This document shows positions 51,707 through 63,556 of a DNA stretch of 64,000 nt, piece by piece (position 1 is the first letter of the stretch; each line of letters opens with the position of its first letter). The DNA is taken from assembly GCA_016722525.1 (NCBI GenBank), contig JADKJB010000005.1:308481-372480 (forward strand), written 5' to 3'. Below the pieces are notes generated by a model, which saw nothing but the letters and a program-made list of their open reading frames with translations, was not told where the DNA came from and searched no databases. The position numbers and the translations under genes are program-made. The stretch is from Bacteroidota bacterium (GTDB taxonomy: Bacteria > Bacteroidota > Bacteroidia > AKYH767-A > OLB10).

Positions 51707-51949
51707 TCATCCCTCAAAATCCTCAAGAGCATATAGTTGGTAACCATCTATGGTTTCCTTCAGACTTGTTCCGCCGTCGCCATAGCCCTCATAGTTGTCG
51801 AAGTTAAAGGGAACTCGGATATCTACATTGTAAAAACCCGGGAAAATTTCTACCACAAAACCATGTGTCCATAACCATGCAAGATACAAGAGCGGTTCAT
51901 AAAACTCATTTTCATCTAAAAGCAATTGCATGGCTTCAGTATCACTCAT
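51707..51949 (-). CDS. small acidic protein at the IS junction
   Basis: 80 residues from MSDTEAMQLLLDENEFYEPL to the stop, with EIFPGFYNVDIRVPFNFDNY. Very acidic, many aromatics. Its start overlaps the truncated transposase's stop (GCGATGAGTG), so the start may be accidental and the piece a remnant of a longer gene. Not recognised. Confidence 0.45.
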   Translation of the reverse strand: MSDTEAMQLLLDENEFYEPLLYLAWLWTHGFVVEIFPGFYNVDIRVPFNFDNYEGYGDGGTSLKETIDGYQLYALEDFEG

Positions 51950-52719
51950 CGCCTCATCACTTGGAGCGGTCCGCCAAAAGGTTGTTTTGCGTGTACGATC
52001 CATTTTGTTGCGAACAAATTGTTCAGCAAACATTTCCAATGGAGTTCTTGTTCATGCGTAAGTTGTAGCTTTTGTTTTTCACGTAGTTTGCGAAGTTGTT
52101 TAAGGAAATACGCTTTGTAGACTTTCTCCAGTGCTTGTAAAGGAAACAATACACCATACTTTGCTTTTTTGCCAGCGATCCACTGATCATCCACAGTGGC
52201 ACCACCACCACTTACAATACAATGCAGGTGCGGATGAAAACTCAGCGTTTGTCCCCAGGTATGCAGCACGGCGATGATTCCGGGTTTAGCACCAATATAT
52301 GTTTCATCATCCGCAAAACCAAGCAACGTATAAGAGGCTGCATCAAAGAGCAAATCGAACAACTGTTTGCGGTTGCCCATCACCAGTGCGTTTAACTCAT
52401 GAGGCAGAGTAAATACAACATGATAATACTTACAGGGCAAGAGTTCTTTGAGCCGGGACTCGATCCACTCTTCTTTTTTTGAGTTCCCGCAATTGGGACA
52501 ATGGCGGTTGCGGCAACTGTGATACATTACCTGTGTATAGTCGCATCCGTTAGCATTGCAAGCAGAGTGATGGTAACCCATCGCAGCAGTACGACACTGT
52601 TCGATTTTACTCAACGTACGATAGGAACCTATTCCAACATGAGCAGGCCACGAAGGATACTTTTGTAATACAAGTTGCACCGAGGCGCGCTGGCTGACTA
52701 CTGAACAGGTCGCTGACAT
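51946..52719 (-). CDS. IS91-family transposase, C-terminally truncated
   Basis: 257 residues. N-terminal zinc-binding part (CRNRHCPNCGNSKKEEW), then the rolling-circle HUH motif SFHPHLHCIVSGGG. Full-length IS91 transposases are ~380 residues and carry the catalytic Tyr after PFGGPLQVLxYLGRYTH. Here, after PFGGPLQV, only MRR and a stop follow. The catalytic Tyr is therefore missing and the protein should be inactive. Confidence 0.85.
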   Translation of the reverse strand: MSATCSVVSQRASVQLVLQKYPSWPAHVGIGSYRTLSKIEQCRTAAMGYHHSACNANGCDYTQVMYHSCRNRHCPNCGNSKKEEWIESRLKELLPCKYYHVVFTLPHELNALVMGNRKQLFDLLFDAASYTLLGFADDETYIGAKPGIIAVLHTWGQTLSFHPHLHCIVSGGGATVDDQWIAGKKAKYGVLFPLQALEKVYKAYFLKQLRKLREKQKLQLTHEQELHWKCLLNNLFATKWIVHAKQPFGGPLQVMRR

Positions 52720-53629
52720 AGCGAGCTCTGATTAACTGGAATGTACTCCAACGGGTTTTTCTTGTGTAAGGCATCCAGCGGACTGACTAGTCCATAGCGC
52801 TTTTTACTTTGCAGATGCAGGTAAATCATGGTTGTTTCGATCTTACTATGACCCAACAGTTCCTTGATGGTGTGGATATCGGATCCGTTGTCGAGCATGT
52901 GTGTGGCAAACGAATGGCGCAGGGTATGCGTATTGTACCCCAGATGTGCCAGCTGTGCTTTAATCATGCATTGATGCAAGGCGTGTTGAATGCTGCGCAC
53001 ATGCATGGGCTGAGAAGGAGTTTGTCCTTCAAAAAGATAGGCAACAGGCCGATGTTTCAGAAAATAACTGCGCAGGGTATTTAAACACGAATGCGACAAA
53101 ATGGTAAAGCGATCCTTACGACCTTTTCCCTGAATGATTTTGATGCGCATGTTTTTGGAATCGATATTAGCCAGCATTAACTTGCTGCACTCCTCCAAGC
53201 GAATACCACTTGAATAAAACAACTCCACCAGCGCGCGTTGTTTAATTGATTCACAGGCACCCAGTAGCACTAACATTTCTTCCTCACTCATTACATTAGG
53301 CAGTTTAAACTCCTTCTTAGGATAGAGTTTAGAGGGCAGTTCGTAAGGTTTTTTTAAGATTTGTTTGTAAAAGAAGGATAAACTTTGGGCCACACTTCGG
53401 CATTTAGCATGACTTGCATTAAAAGTCTTTTTAAGGTACAAAATGTACGTTTCAATCTGCTGCTGACTGATCCAATCAGGGTCACAATCAGGATAATACT
53501 CAAACAGAAATCGCACTTCCCGAACATAATTACGAATGCTCATCACCGAGTAGTTCCCGATGGTCATGGTGCCTGTAAGTTGCTCCAGGTATCGCTGAGC
53601 AGCCTCATTTAGGTTTTTTTTAGTTTCAT
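52698..53629 (-). CDS. tyrosine recombinase of the IS91-type element (one frame break)
   Basis: Active-site residues present: SSGIRLEE (Arg), GKGRKDR (Lys), HTLRHSFATH (His, Arg), LLGHS (His) and TMIYLHL (Tyr). The long frame begins at 53567, but upstream MKLKK and LNEAAQRYLEQLTG join it if one A is added to an A8 run, giving a start at 53629. It ends 22 bases inside the transposase gene, so the two are coupled. Confidence 0.85.
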
Positions 53630-53916
53630 TTTAGTATTTGTTTATATTTGTTGAAACATAAACAAAAATTCCCGAACCGAAGGGAGGGTTTCAGTTCAAC
53701 AGGGGTTTGGCTTAATGGCGGGTGAAGTGCTATGTATGAAACTTATCCCTAAATTTTAACTTTGGAGCTTCGTATCAGCGGTTGTGTTTTAATTCCGGCA
53801 CTACTCCAAGCCCAAAAAATTATGCGTCAAAATATTATAAAACTAAAAACTATGATGATACGCGGCTTTAAATTTGGAATATTCACAGGTATATTACAAT
53901 TGGCGTATTCTCTAAC

Positions 53917-54081
53917 TTGCAGTTGCTGAATATTGCAAAAGCTAAGTTTGGAGGCATTATTTCTTCTCTCTTGCCTGCAGCGAATTCTAAAAAGTTTGTT
54001 ATAAACTACCCAGAAACTTTGAATAGTTTAATTTTTGAAGATATTAATAATTCAAACTGTGATCTCACTCATCTGGTTTAA
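53917..54081 (+). CDS. weak small frame, perhaps a remnant
   Basis: 54 codons reading LLNIAKAKFGGIISSLLPAA then FVINYPETLNSLIFEDINNS to a stop. No start codon context or homolog known. Otherwise nothing is seen between 53630 and 54113. Confidence 0.2.
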   Translation: MQLLNIAKAKFGGIISSLLPAANSKKFVINYPETLNSLIFEDINNSNCDLTHLV

Positions 54082-54113
54082 CACAGACTTTAATAATTTT
54101 TATAACTAACAGA

Positions 54114-55005
54114 TTGATCGATTTTATCGGAGACATCCACGGCCACGCCGACAAGCTAAAAGCTCTATTAACTAAGTTGGGCTATTCCAACAAAAAAGGC
54201 AGCTACTCCCACCTCGAACGAAAAGCCCTGTTCGTCGGCGACTACATCGACCGCGGACCAAAAATCAGAGAAACACTCGCTATTGTGAAGAGCATGGTGG
54301 ATTGCGGAAATGCCATTGCCCTAATGGGAAATCATGAATACAATGCGCTTTGTTTTCATTTTCAGGAAACAACGGCGGACATTTAAGGAAGCACCTTATC
54401 AAAATGTCATCCAGCATTTCGAAACATTGAAACAGTTTCAGAACAGGCAGAAGGAATACGAAGATTACCTGGAATGGTTTAAAACGCTTCCACTCTTTAT
54501 GAAACCGATCAATTCCGTGCGGTTCATGCATGCTGAGGCGAACCATATTTCTTGCTAAGAAAAACTGGTGAAGGGTTGTTTAACAGATGAATTGATTCGA
54601 AGTCTGTGAATAAGGAACAGTTTTATAATGCAATCAACGATACTTTGAAAGGCAAAGAAATGAATTTACCGGAAGGAAAGACTTTGAGGACAAAGATGGT
54701 GAGCAACGATCTGAATTCCGCATCAAATGGTGGAAGATCCTTTTGAAAACGACCACAGGAAAATAAGTATTCTTCCTTGGATGTTCTGCCAAATGCCCTT
54801 ATCAAATCAGTACCTGCCTGATTCCTCCCTACAATACCCACGAAAAACCGGTTTCTTCGGTCATTACTGGTTAAAAGGCGAGCCATCCTTATACCGTAAT
54901 AACATCTGCTGCCTGGATTATAGTGTGGCTAAAAAGGGGAAACTGGTGGCTTACAGACTGGATGATGAAAAGAAGTTGGCAAATGGGAAGTTGGTTTGGG
55001 TGTAG
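54114..55005 (+). pseudogene. PrpE-like metallophosphatase, broken frame
   Basis: Starts at a TTG: IDFIGDIHGHADKL, ALFVGDYIDRGP and LMGNHEYNAL are the calcineurin-like phosphatase motifs. The frame then breaks at ~54375, 54545, 54600 and in 54690-54745, while homologous-looking sequence continues (GHLRKHLIKNVIQHFETLKQ, RTGFFGHYWLKGEPS-like, ending LANGKLVWV). At least four defects in 900 bases, and no ATG start, suggest real decay. Confidence 0.65.
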
Positions 55006-55179
55006 AAAGGGGAAGAGACCAAGGGTTTTCTCTGGTTTTGAAGGGTTTTGTTGGAGGGGTTGGGATTTTGGTTATTTTTAGCGGGGTTGGGGAATAGTAG
55101 CACTAACGGGAAATCAACTTTGTAGAATAAAATAATTTTAATAAATTTAAAAAACAGAAATCAATAAATATCATAGGAT

Positions 55180-55503
55180 ATGGGATTTATAAATTTTATT
55201 ACAGATGTTTTTTCAGACACATATACTGATAAGAAAGGCTACAAACGTTACAAAAACAGTAACAAGCCTGTGCATCGTGATGTGGCAGAAAAAAAACTTG
55301 GTCGAAAACTTAGAGAAGGTGAAGTTGTGCACCATAAAGATAGGGACAAACAAAACAATTCAAAACAAAATCTTTGGGTTTTTAAAAATCAAGAACAACA
55401 CGACAGAGCGCACAAAATGGATGCTATGCGACATGGCAAACAGGTCAGTTACAAAGGATTTAAGAAGAAAAGTAAGGGTGGCTTTTGGGATTTGTTCAAA
55501 TAG
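55180..55503 (+). CDS. HNH nuclease-type protein
   Basis: 107 residues. HNH core: KPVHRDVAEKKLGRKLREGE, VVHHKDRDKQNNSKQNLWVF and EQHDRAH, with the paired His and the NxxNL region. Basic C-terminus. Small HNH proteins of this kind occur in phages and defence loci. Intact. Confidence 0.78.
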   Translation: MGFINFITDVFSDTYTDKKGYKRYKNSNKPVHRDVAEKKLGRKLREGEVVHHKDRDKQNNSKQNLWVFKNQEQHDRAHKMDAMRHGKQVSYKGFKKKSKGGFWDLFK

Positions 55504-55523
55504 ATTAAATTAACTTAATATCT

Positions 55524-55696
55524 ATGGCAGAATGTATTGATTGTGAAAGTTTACAAAATTTAATGGCGGGCTTGCATCGAATGTTATAGCAGGAAGAAAA
55601 TTCCAACCGCTGCCCTCACAAAAGTTATTATGTAATTGATGATGAAATTGAAAAAGAAGTAGGACTTTCTAATAAGGAGAAACGTATCGCTATGGT
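55524..55696 (+). pseudogene. small Cys-containing fragment
   Basis: MAECIDCESLQNLMAG, then in a shifted frame ACIECYSRKKIPTA and CPHKSYYVIDDEIEKEVG. Three CxxC-like pieces hint at a zinc finger. Two or more frame changes in 170 bases. Confidence 0.3.
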
Positions 55697-56151
55697 ATGA
55701 TTAAAGGCAGAATTGCAGAAACCTCATTCAAGAATTGTTCTTGAGTTTAGGTTATAATGTTTTTCGCTATGGAATGGAAAATACGATTCCTGGAATCATG
55801 GAGTTGCTTAAAGGTGTTCGCTCAGATGTAGCACAAGAAATTCGCAGAATGCCGGATTTTGTGATGCAAAATCCAAAGACGAAGGATGTCTATTTCGTTG
55901 AGGTAAAATTTAGAGCAAGTGAAGAATTTAGATTAATGGATTTGCCTAAAAATTACCCCTATGAAAACGCATATATAATACTAGTATCTAAAAAACATAT
56001 CAAGTGTATTACAGTGGCAGAACTTCAAAACGGGAAAGAAATTACTCCTTCATCACAAAACTATTTAGGCCGCAGAAAAGAATTTGACTTAGATAAAGAT
56101 GTAATTATTGACTTCTGCAATTTTGCAGTACAGTTTTTTGAGAATGTGTGA
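55697..56151 (+). CDS. PD-(D/E)XK-type nuclease-like protein (one frame break)
   Basis: About 151 residues: MIKGRIAETSFKELFLSLGY (one A added near 55728), then RYGMENTIPGIMELLKGVRS, and the nuclease core MPDFVM with VYFVEVKFRASEEF (D, E-x-K). Gene-free sequence follows to 56497, AT-rich, with nothing recognised. Close to the HNH gene, suggesting a nuclease cluster. Confidence 0.6.
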
Positions 56152-56497
56152 GACGACTTACCCTCTAAGTTGCGAAGACCACATTTTAGAATGTAAGGTC
56201 AAGTACACTATTCGAAAAGCTGTAAAATTGATCAAAATAAAATTTTCACACCAATAATTAATTTAAGATATCAATTTATAAATTTCCCAAACGGCATATT
56301 ATAATATTATAAATCACAAAACATTGGAAAATTTGCAATTTTGAATCAGTGTGAATATGATTTATCAGAATAATTCGGAATTGTGAGGGAATTAGATAAG
56401 CGGCCAAAGAAGTGGAGAATATAAATATTTTGTCTCAATAATGTTGAATACCCAATTATTTCTGTTATTATTCCAAAAATAAACATGTTGAGGAGCT

Positions 56498-57861
56498 TTA
56501 ATTTTCCTCAAGTTTTGGCAGCGTTATCTGTTCAATTTTTTCAATTAACTTCTGCCGGGTTGGTTCAAACAATTTTTTCAATTCGCCATCCGGGTTTAGT
56601 TCGGTTGATAATAGCTCTTTGTTAATAATAGGTAATTGAAATGCTTTTATTGATATTTCCTTGCCATCAGCCAATGAATCCTTAATGGTTAATTCAGTAT
56701 GATTGTCTTGCTTTGCACTAACAGTATCAGGGTAAAAAAGTATTATTTCATCAATCAAATCTAACAGCATATGCTAACATTTGGTAAAGATCATTTTGAG
56801 ATATCCCTTCCGAGGATCCGATTCATCTGAATATACAATTTGTATTTTGCATCTGCGATTAAAGACTTGTCAGACGTTTTAACCATAAATCCGGCTTTAG
56901 CATATAGGTTTCGCTTTCATCCAAAAAAAAGTATCGCTTCGTTGAGCTTTTGGCAGCAAGAGATTCGATTTCTTTATTAATAAATCCAAAATAAAGTCTT
57001 CAAAACGTGATTCCATGGGTAATAAAATGCAACAGCTTTTTAAATCATTTTTATAGTCGAAGGATACACAACACGAAGAAATAACTTGCATAATCCCCGA
57101 CTGTTTCAAATGCAACAAAAAATTGGATTAAATGAAATCTTTCGCATTGCTCCGCATGAGCCTTTTCTATCCGAAACTTCATCTAAAATGAATAATATTT
57201 CTCTTAAATATCTTCTTATTATCATCATTTGCTGATACATTATAGAGAACGTAATTACATATTTTATGATGCGATTAAATTCATTATCAACAACAAAGGT
57301 ATCAAAGGTGCATCCAGTGTTTGCCAGTTTCCCTTACTTAAATTCTCAGTAATATATTCGTTGGTGTTTAGTCTGCCTTTTATAAACAACAATTCACGGT
57401 TTACCTCTTCGTATTGTTGGTAAATGGAAGAGTTTAAAAGCTCCCTTGTATATTTGGAAAACAGGTATATTAAAACTTCAAAAAAGTCACTTTTGGTACT
57501 GCCCAGGGAAGCTTGATAATTAGGGAATTTAATTTTTCGACAATAACTCAACCACCAAAGAATATGATTTTGAATCTGACTAACTTCATTAACAGAATAA
57601 TCGCGATCAGAATCGTAAAATATTTTGGTAGCAAATTTATTTTTTTGCCTCCGTAATAAATAGCACCAACGTATTTATTGGATTTTATTTCATCAGTTTA
57701 TGAATAAATTGTAAAAATCGTTACGATTCAATAGAATCATTCTCCGTATCAGAATAAAATGAACTTTCTCACGCTTATTCCAAATTTCATCAAAAAGCTT
57801 TCCAGGCCATCAAAATCATTTTGATAACTACCTTATTTTGGTATTCGAATAAATTAAGCAA
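56498..57861 (-). CDS. mcrC: McrC-type restriction subunit, heavily frame-broken
   Basis: Pieces in order on the minus strand: LFEYQNKVVIK with FDGLESF, YVGAIYYGGKKINLLPKYF, FFEVLIYLFSKYTRELLNSS with EEVNRELLFIKGRLN, LLPMESRFEDFILDLLIKKS, and a C-terminal PxILFYPD-like region ending at 56498. McrC carries the PD-(D/E)XK nuclease that cuts under control of McrB. At least six frame changes or stops; some may be real. A TTG start overlapping the mcrB stop is the best guess. Confidence 0.65.
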
Positions 57862-60539
57862 GCTTCCCCTTAATTTTTAATGGCCACGATTTTTCTTCAA
57901 GCTCCAAACCGGCCTTGTGTAATATTGCCTTGACCTCTTTTTCGTCATTCATAAAATACTCTAATAGCAATGGAATTACCTTTTTATTCATTCTAGAGAC
58001 TAGGTCTTTGTTTTCTCCCATAAAGTACGAATGCCCTATTTGGAAATCATGTCCTTTGGTTTGAATGATTTGTTCATTAATTTTAAAAGAATTTCCTTAT
58101 CATATATTTCTTCAGACCCGTTGATCTCGTATAGAGGATACATCGCCTCAAATTCAAAACGTCTTCTTAATGCAATATCAAGTAAAGCGATTGACTTATC
58201 TGCAGTATTCATGGTTCCAATAATATATAGATTAGAAGGAACGACAAACCTGTCACCTGATGGTAGCCGTGCCGCCATAGAAATTGCGCCGCCCGAACGT
58301 TTATCCGGCTCAATCAACGTTATGAGCTCCCCAAAAACCCTTGATATATTTGCTCTGTTAATTTCATCTATGACAATGACGTAATTTTTCTTTGGCACGC
58401 GCTCCTGTTTTCCTTTAATATCCTTTCCTATTTTCAATAATTCACTTAGTAGTGGAGCATAATACGAGGCTAGCCCCTGAATATCAAGAACTGATTCGGC
58501 ATCATACATTTTTTTCAGCGTTCCAATGCTCAGCGTATGTTCAGTTCCTCCACTTGCCTTTCGAAAATCAATAGATCTATTTGATACAGCGGTGATGTAG
58601 TACGAAACTTTTTTCATCCTAACCTCAATCTCTTCAACTTCTCCTTCTGCCAAGGGATTAATAAATTGATTGAAAACCTCCTCAAATGGCTTCCTTACAA
58701 GCTGTGGTTTTTCAGATTCAATTAAATTTTAAGTGCTCTGTCAGCGATAATCTTAAATATTCCGTCTTTTCGCTCAAAAGTTAATTGATTAGTGTTTTCC
58801 GTGTCTGGACGTAATCCCTGAATAAAATCTTCATAACTATAATTTTGATGAAATGTAATGAACTCTATTTGCTCATGCAGGTTGGCTTTGAATATTTTTA
58901 AAGCTTCATCAATAGAACTAATTTTTCTGTTTTCAATTATTTTGGCTGCTTTGATAACCGTGTTGTATGTTTTCCCCGTACCCGGAGGTCCGTATAGAAT
59001 TGTATTGAGAGAGAAATTCATGTTTTGTTGTCCATTTTTTAGTTCTTCTTCAGTTTCAAAACATAGTTTTCAAATCAGAATTATTAAACTTCTTAAATCC
59101 AGACTTCCTGGTTCTGTCCAGCTCCTCTTTATTGCAAAATTACCGAGTGCCATTTTTTCGTTGTTTGGGTCAAAATCTTTAAAATAATTATAGAATGGTT
59201 GTGGTGGTTTTCCATCAAAATTTTCACTGGTTTCAAGTAATTTTTCTGTCGAAATAACACCAAATTACCCCTTGGTTCCATGGCAAAAGATTTAAACAAT
59301 ATCTTTGACCCACTATAAAGTTTAAACGATATCCCTTTACGCTAAATACTATTCTTGGATCATTTGGTTTTAGATTTAATTCATTCTTTACTTTTCTTAA
59401 TAAATCAATAAATACATCAAAATCATTTTTATTAAACTTGTTTCGGGTACTTTGAAATGTGATTTCATTTTCAATTAAATCGAGTATTGCTTCATATTCA
59501 ACTTGAGAGGAGTAAAAATTAGTTCCTTGATTTCCAACTTTCAGTTCTTTTAATTCCTCAACATCTTCAAGGTCTTCTTTTAGGATAGGAGACTCAATTA
59601 AGTTTTGTGTGATTTTAATCCCTGCTTTCAATTCACTTTTATCTTCACCTTTCCAAAGATGATCGTCAGTAGAGGCGGTTCTTATGTGAGGAGCAGAAGT
59701 CACTTCCCTAAGGCGTAACAGCCGGCTTCACTTCCAGTTATCCACAAAATTACCTTATCCCCGTCTTTATTTTGTCTTTAAATGAACTTACTGTCCATTC
59801 TGTTAAAACTTCTTGCTTTAATGCTGTTTCAAAATCAAATGCTTTAGGTTTCCCTGAAATATCCAGTAATTAACTTCTCCCTTTTGATTATTCCATTCCC
59901 TTGCTTCATACGATAGCTCATAAAAAGGTAGAGGGCTCTGGGCTTTTATTTTGTTTAAAATTTCTAGATATTCGTGTAAGTATCAAATTTAGGATCAATG
60001 TCTAATACATCTTTCAAGTACAGTTTAGTCGGACCATTAATCGGTAAATACTTCTCAGGGTTTATATAAAATAGGGCCTCTGTTAATTTTATTTTTCCAG
60101 TACTTTTAATTTGAAGTACATCTTGAAAATCAGAATTTGTTATTTTATCATCAACGGCTTTTATAAACAAACTCCATAATTTTGCAACTTCGTTATTTTG
60201 TCTAAGATACTTATATGGAAATAGCCAAACTTTTTGTGCTTGAGCAGAAGGAATACCAGCTTCGCCCGAAGGTATGGATACATTTAATTTCTTTGCGATT
60301 TCCTGTAAATATTTCAATCTTTTTTCCGGGCCATATTTATATATATAGCAGAAAAAAGTAAAGGGGTCAATTTCATCCAATTCTATATCATGACCTTCTG
60401 CAACAGTTTTGTCATTGAATGGGCTAATTCCAACAGATTTTAAAATCTTTATGAGCTCTTTCTGCGAGTTCTCCTTTGAGTATAAAAATTGTGTTATTTG
60501 TTTGTGGGTTTCTACCCAAGAGAATTTATCATCCGGCAT
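57854..60539 (-). CDS. mcrB: EVE-domain McrB-type restriction GTPase (many frame breaks)
   Basis: N-terminal ~190 residues (MPDDKFSWVETHKQITQF to YLPINGPTKLYLKDVL), then an EVE domain readable only across three short G-run breaks: YWIFQG, AFDFETALKQEVLTEWTVSS, KVILWITGSEAGCYALG. EVE domains recognise modified cytosine. The AAA+ core follows: ILYGPPGTGKTYN (Walker A), VIVIDEINRANISRVFGELI (McrB-type Walker B), GTMNTADKSI and ALRRRFEF. C-terminus reads IGHSYFMGENKDLVSRMNKK to the stop. Together with McrC it would restrict modified foreign DNA. Confidence 0.78.
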
Positions 60540-60675
60540 CTGTATAATATTATATTAACATTTATAGTATAAGTATTGCTCATTGATTAAACCACTAGTT
60601 TTCTAATGATACGCCAAATGTTTTATAACATATTTGGCAATAAAATTAAGAACTTTTTTTACACAAATCTGTGTT

Positions 60676-63556
60676 TTAGTTATTCGCTTCTCCTTTACGC
60701 AACCATTCCCCGTTCAAAACCTCAACAAATTCCTTCATTTTGAAAATTATCCGATCTCCTATTTCCCGGGCTTTTAAGATACTTGGCCTATTTCCCAAAC
60801 AGTTCAGTACATCATCTCTTAAGGGATCCTGACCACTGAATATATAAGCTTCAATTAATGCTTTAAATTGCTCCTTATCAAGTTGTTCCTCGTTGCACAA
60901 TTTTTCAAGAGCTAAAATTTTTTGTTCTTGCCAATACTTTTCAAATTCATCCTGTATGTTATCGGCATTATCGATTAATGGTAAATTTTCTTCAATGAAT
61001 TTCTCAATCAACTCCCGCTTGCTTCTTAGATCAATATCGCCACCTAATAAATCCATGATAGCCTTTTTCTGTTGTCTAGCTTCTGTCGCTTTAGCTTGCT
61101 TTAGTTTTGCTAACAACTTAATTATATAGGCTACATTTATTATATCACGGTGAATAAGCTCTAACTCAAAGTCGATATCCTCGAGGATGGATGTTTTTTG
61201 TTTGACTTCGTTGTTTTTTACTTTGTCGTATAAATCTAAATATTTGCTTTTGTAATTTTCAAATGTCTGTTCATCTATACCTAACCCTTCCCAGGTAAAA
61301 TCAGTATAGGATTGCAATACATTTTTTGCGCGCAATAAGGCTCTGAATGCTTGTATAAACGCTAATTCATCATCTTCACTTGCAAATCATCAACACTTTG
61401 ATATGTTGGAGTAATTGTATAATGCTTTTAACGCCTCTTAAATTTTGCGGCAATCATTGATAAGGTGGTAAAATTATATCCTCTATTGCATCTTTATTGG
61501 AGAAAAGAGTAATCGCATCATCGGTTGCCTTTTTTAAATTACGGAAACATAAAATATTGCCCTGCGATTTTTGCTCTCCTAATATTCGATTGGTTCTTGA
61601 ATAGGCTTGTATGACACCATGATGTTTCAGGTTTTTATCTACATACATAGTATTTACCTTCTTGGCATCAAAGCCGGTAAGGAACATACTTACAACGAGC
61701 AAAATATCTAAACGATCTTCTTCTTTAGCAGTTTCTTTTTCCCGCTCCTTTAGTCGTTTGCTGATGTCTTTAAAATAGTTTTCAAAAGCCTGGCTATCCT
61801 TAGTTGAAAAACTGGTGCCATACATGTTGTTGTACTCAGCAATGCAGGATTCTAATTTATCCCTGGTGTGGGTTGATAGATAGGCAACTTTAGGATCTGC
61901 CGCCATTGGTAATTCTTCTTCATCTCCCGGCAAGTAATCCTGGGCATCCTGATCTTCCTCATTGGCGCCGTAAGTAAAAATGGTGGCAATACGCAGATCA
62001 TGCTCTCCGGCTTCCTTTTTCTTTTGTAATATGTCGTAATACTTTATGGCGTTGGCAATACTGCTAACAGCAAATATGGCGGAGTAATCTTTGTTGAATG
62101 TTTTTGACTGTGGTATGAAATTACGTAATCGGCAATTTTAGCTAACCGTTTTTCATCATTAAAAACTTCAGCTTTATCAATATCCTCCACCTCTATATCT
62201 ATAAAAGTATTGCCTTTTTGTTTGTATTTACCAATGTATTCAATACCAAACCGCAAAACGTTTTGATCCCGGATAGCATCGGTGATTACATATTTATGTA
62301 AACAGGTTCCAAACAGATCTTTGGTGGTGCGTTTACCTAATTCATTTATTGGCATTTTCCGCGAAGATGGGTGTGCCGGTGAATCCGAAGAGTTGTGCCT
62401 TTTAAAGTACTCGTTACTCTACCATGTGTTTCACCAAATTGCGACCGGTGGCACTCATCAAAAATGAAAACAATCTTTTTATCTTTTAAATGCCCCAGTT
62501 TATTTTCGTAATGATGTTTGGTGATGGCATTGTTTAATTTCTGAATGGTTGTGAGAACCAATTTTGTATTATCAGTTAATTGTTCTACCAGGGAAGCCGT
62601 ATTATCCGTTACATCAACACTTCCTTTTTTGAAACTATTGAACTCCTGCATGGTTTGGTAATCCAGATCTTTACGATCTACCACAAACACCACTTTGTGT
62701 ACTTCCGGCAAGTCCATAATGATCTGGCTGGCCTTAAAAGAAGTAAGGGTTTTGCCCGAACCCGTAGTATGCCAGATATAGCCATTATCATTTCCGGCTT
62801 TAACCTGGTTAATGATAGCCTCCGTTGCAAAATATTGGTAAGGACGCAGCACCATCATATTCTTAAAAGTTTCGTTCATCACCACATAATGGGAGATCAT
62901 TTTACCTAAATGATCCCTATTTAAAAATACGTTAGCAAATACGCTGAGACCGGTTACATTTTTATTGTTGGCATCTGCCCAATAAAGGTTTGCTTTACCG
63001 ATTGCAACCTGTTGTTGGCTAAATATTTGGTGTTTACACCATTACTGATGATGAACAACTGCACATATTGAAACAAACCATGATTACTCCAGAAAGAATG
63101 TCGCTGATAGCGGTTGATCTGATTGAAAGCTTCTTTAATTTCGATACCACTGCGTTTGAGTTCTATCTGCACCAGGGGCAAGCCATTTACAAGAATAGTA
63201 ACATCATAACGGTTTGAAAAAGACCCCTTTATTTGAACCTGGTTGGTTACCTGGTAGTTGTTTTTGCTCCAATCTTCATTATTGAAGAACGAACATAAAA
63301 GGAAGTACCATCTTCTTTATTAAGCACAAAACGGTCTCTTAGTGTTTTAGCCTTTTCAAATACATTGCCCTTGGCTAAATGATTTAAAATAGCATCAAAT
63401 TCTTTTGGTAAATGTTGCTTTATTAAAGTTTTCTAACTGAATTTTAAGATTATTAACAAAAGCATCGCCATCATGAATCTTTGCAGACTCATAACCCATA
63501 CTAACCAGTTGCCTGATTAAATTAGCTTCCAATATGGCTTCGCTTTGATGACTCAT
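60676..63556 (-). CDS. hsdR: type I restriction enzyme R subunit (many frame breaks)
   Basis: Starts MSHQSEAILEANLIRQLVSM; its ATG overlaps the hsdS stop. N-terminal nuclease PLVQIELKRSGIEIKEAFNQ, then helicase motifs: WHTTGSGKTLTSF (I), VFIFDECHRSQFGETH (II, DECH), LTGFDAKKVNTMYVDKNLKH and IQAYSRTNRI (V/VI), then a helical C-terminus ending LRKGEANN. It translocates and cleaves unmethylated DNA within HsdR2M2S. About 960 residues after repair, normal length. At least six breaks. hsdM is presumably beyond the right edge. Confidence 0.85.

Larger units (their letters stand above)
51946..53629 (-). mobile_element. truncated IS91-type element with tyrosine recombinase
   Basis: The pair of a tyrosine recombinase and an IS91-family HUH transposase, in that order with overlapping genes, is typical of IS91-like elements in Bacteroidota. 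The transposase is cut off right after FGGPLQV, so the element has lost one end at about 51960. The coding is GC-richer than its surroundings, consistent with transfer. Confidence 0.7.
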
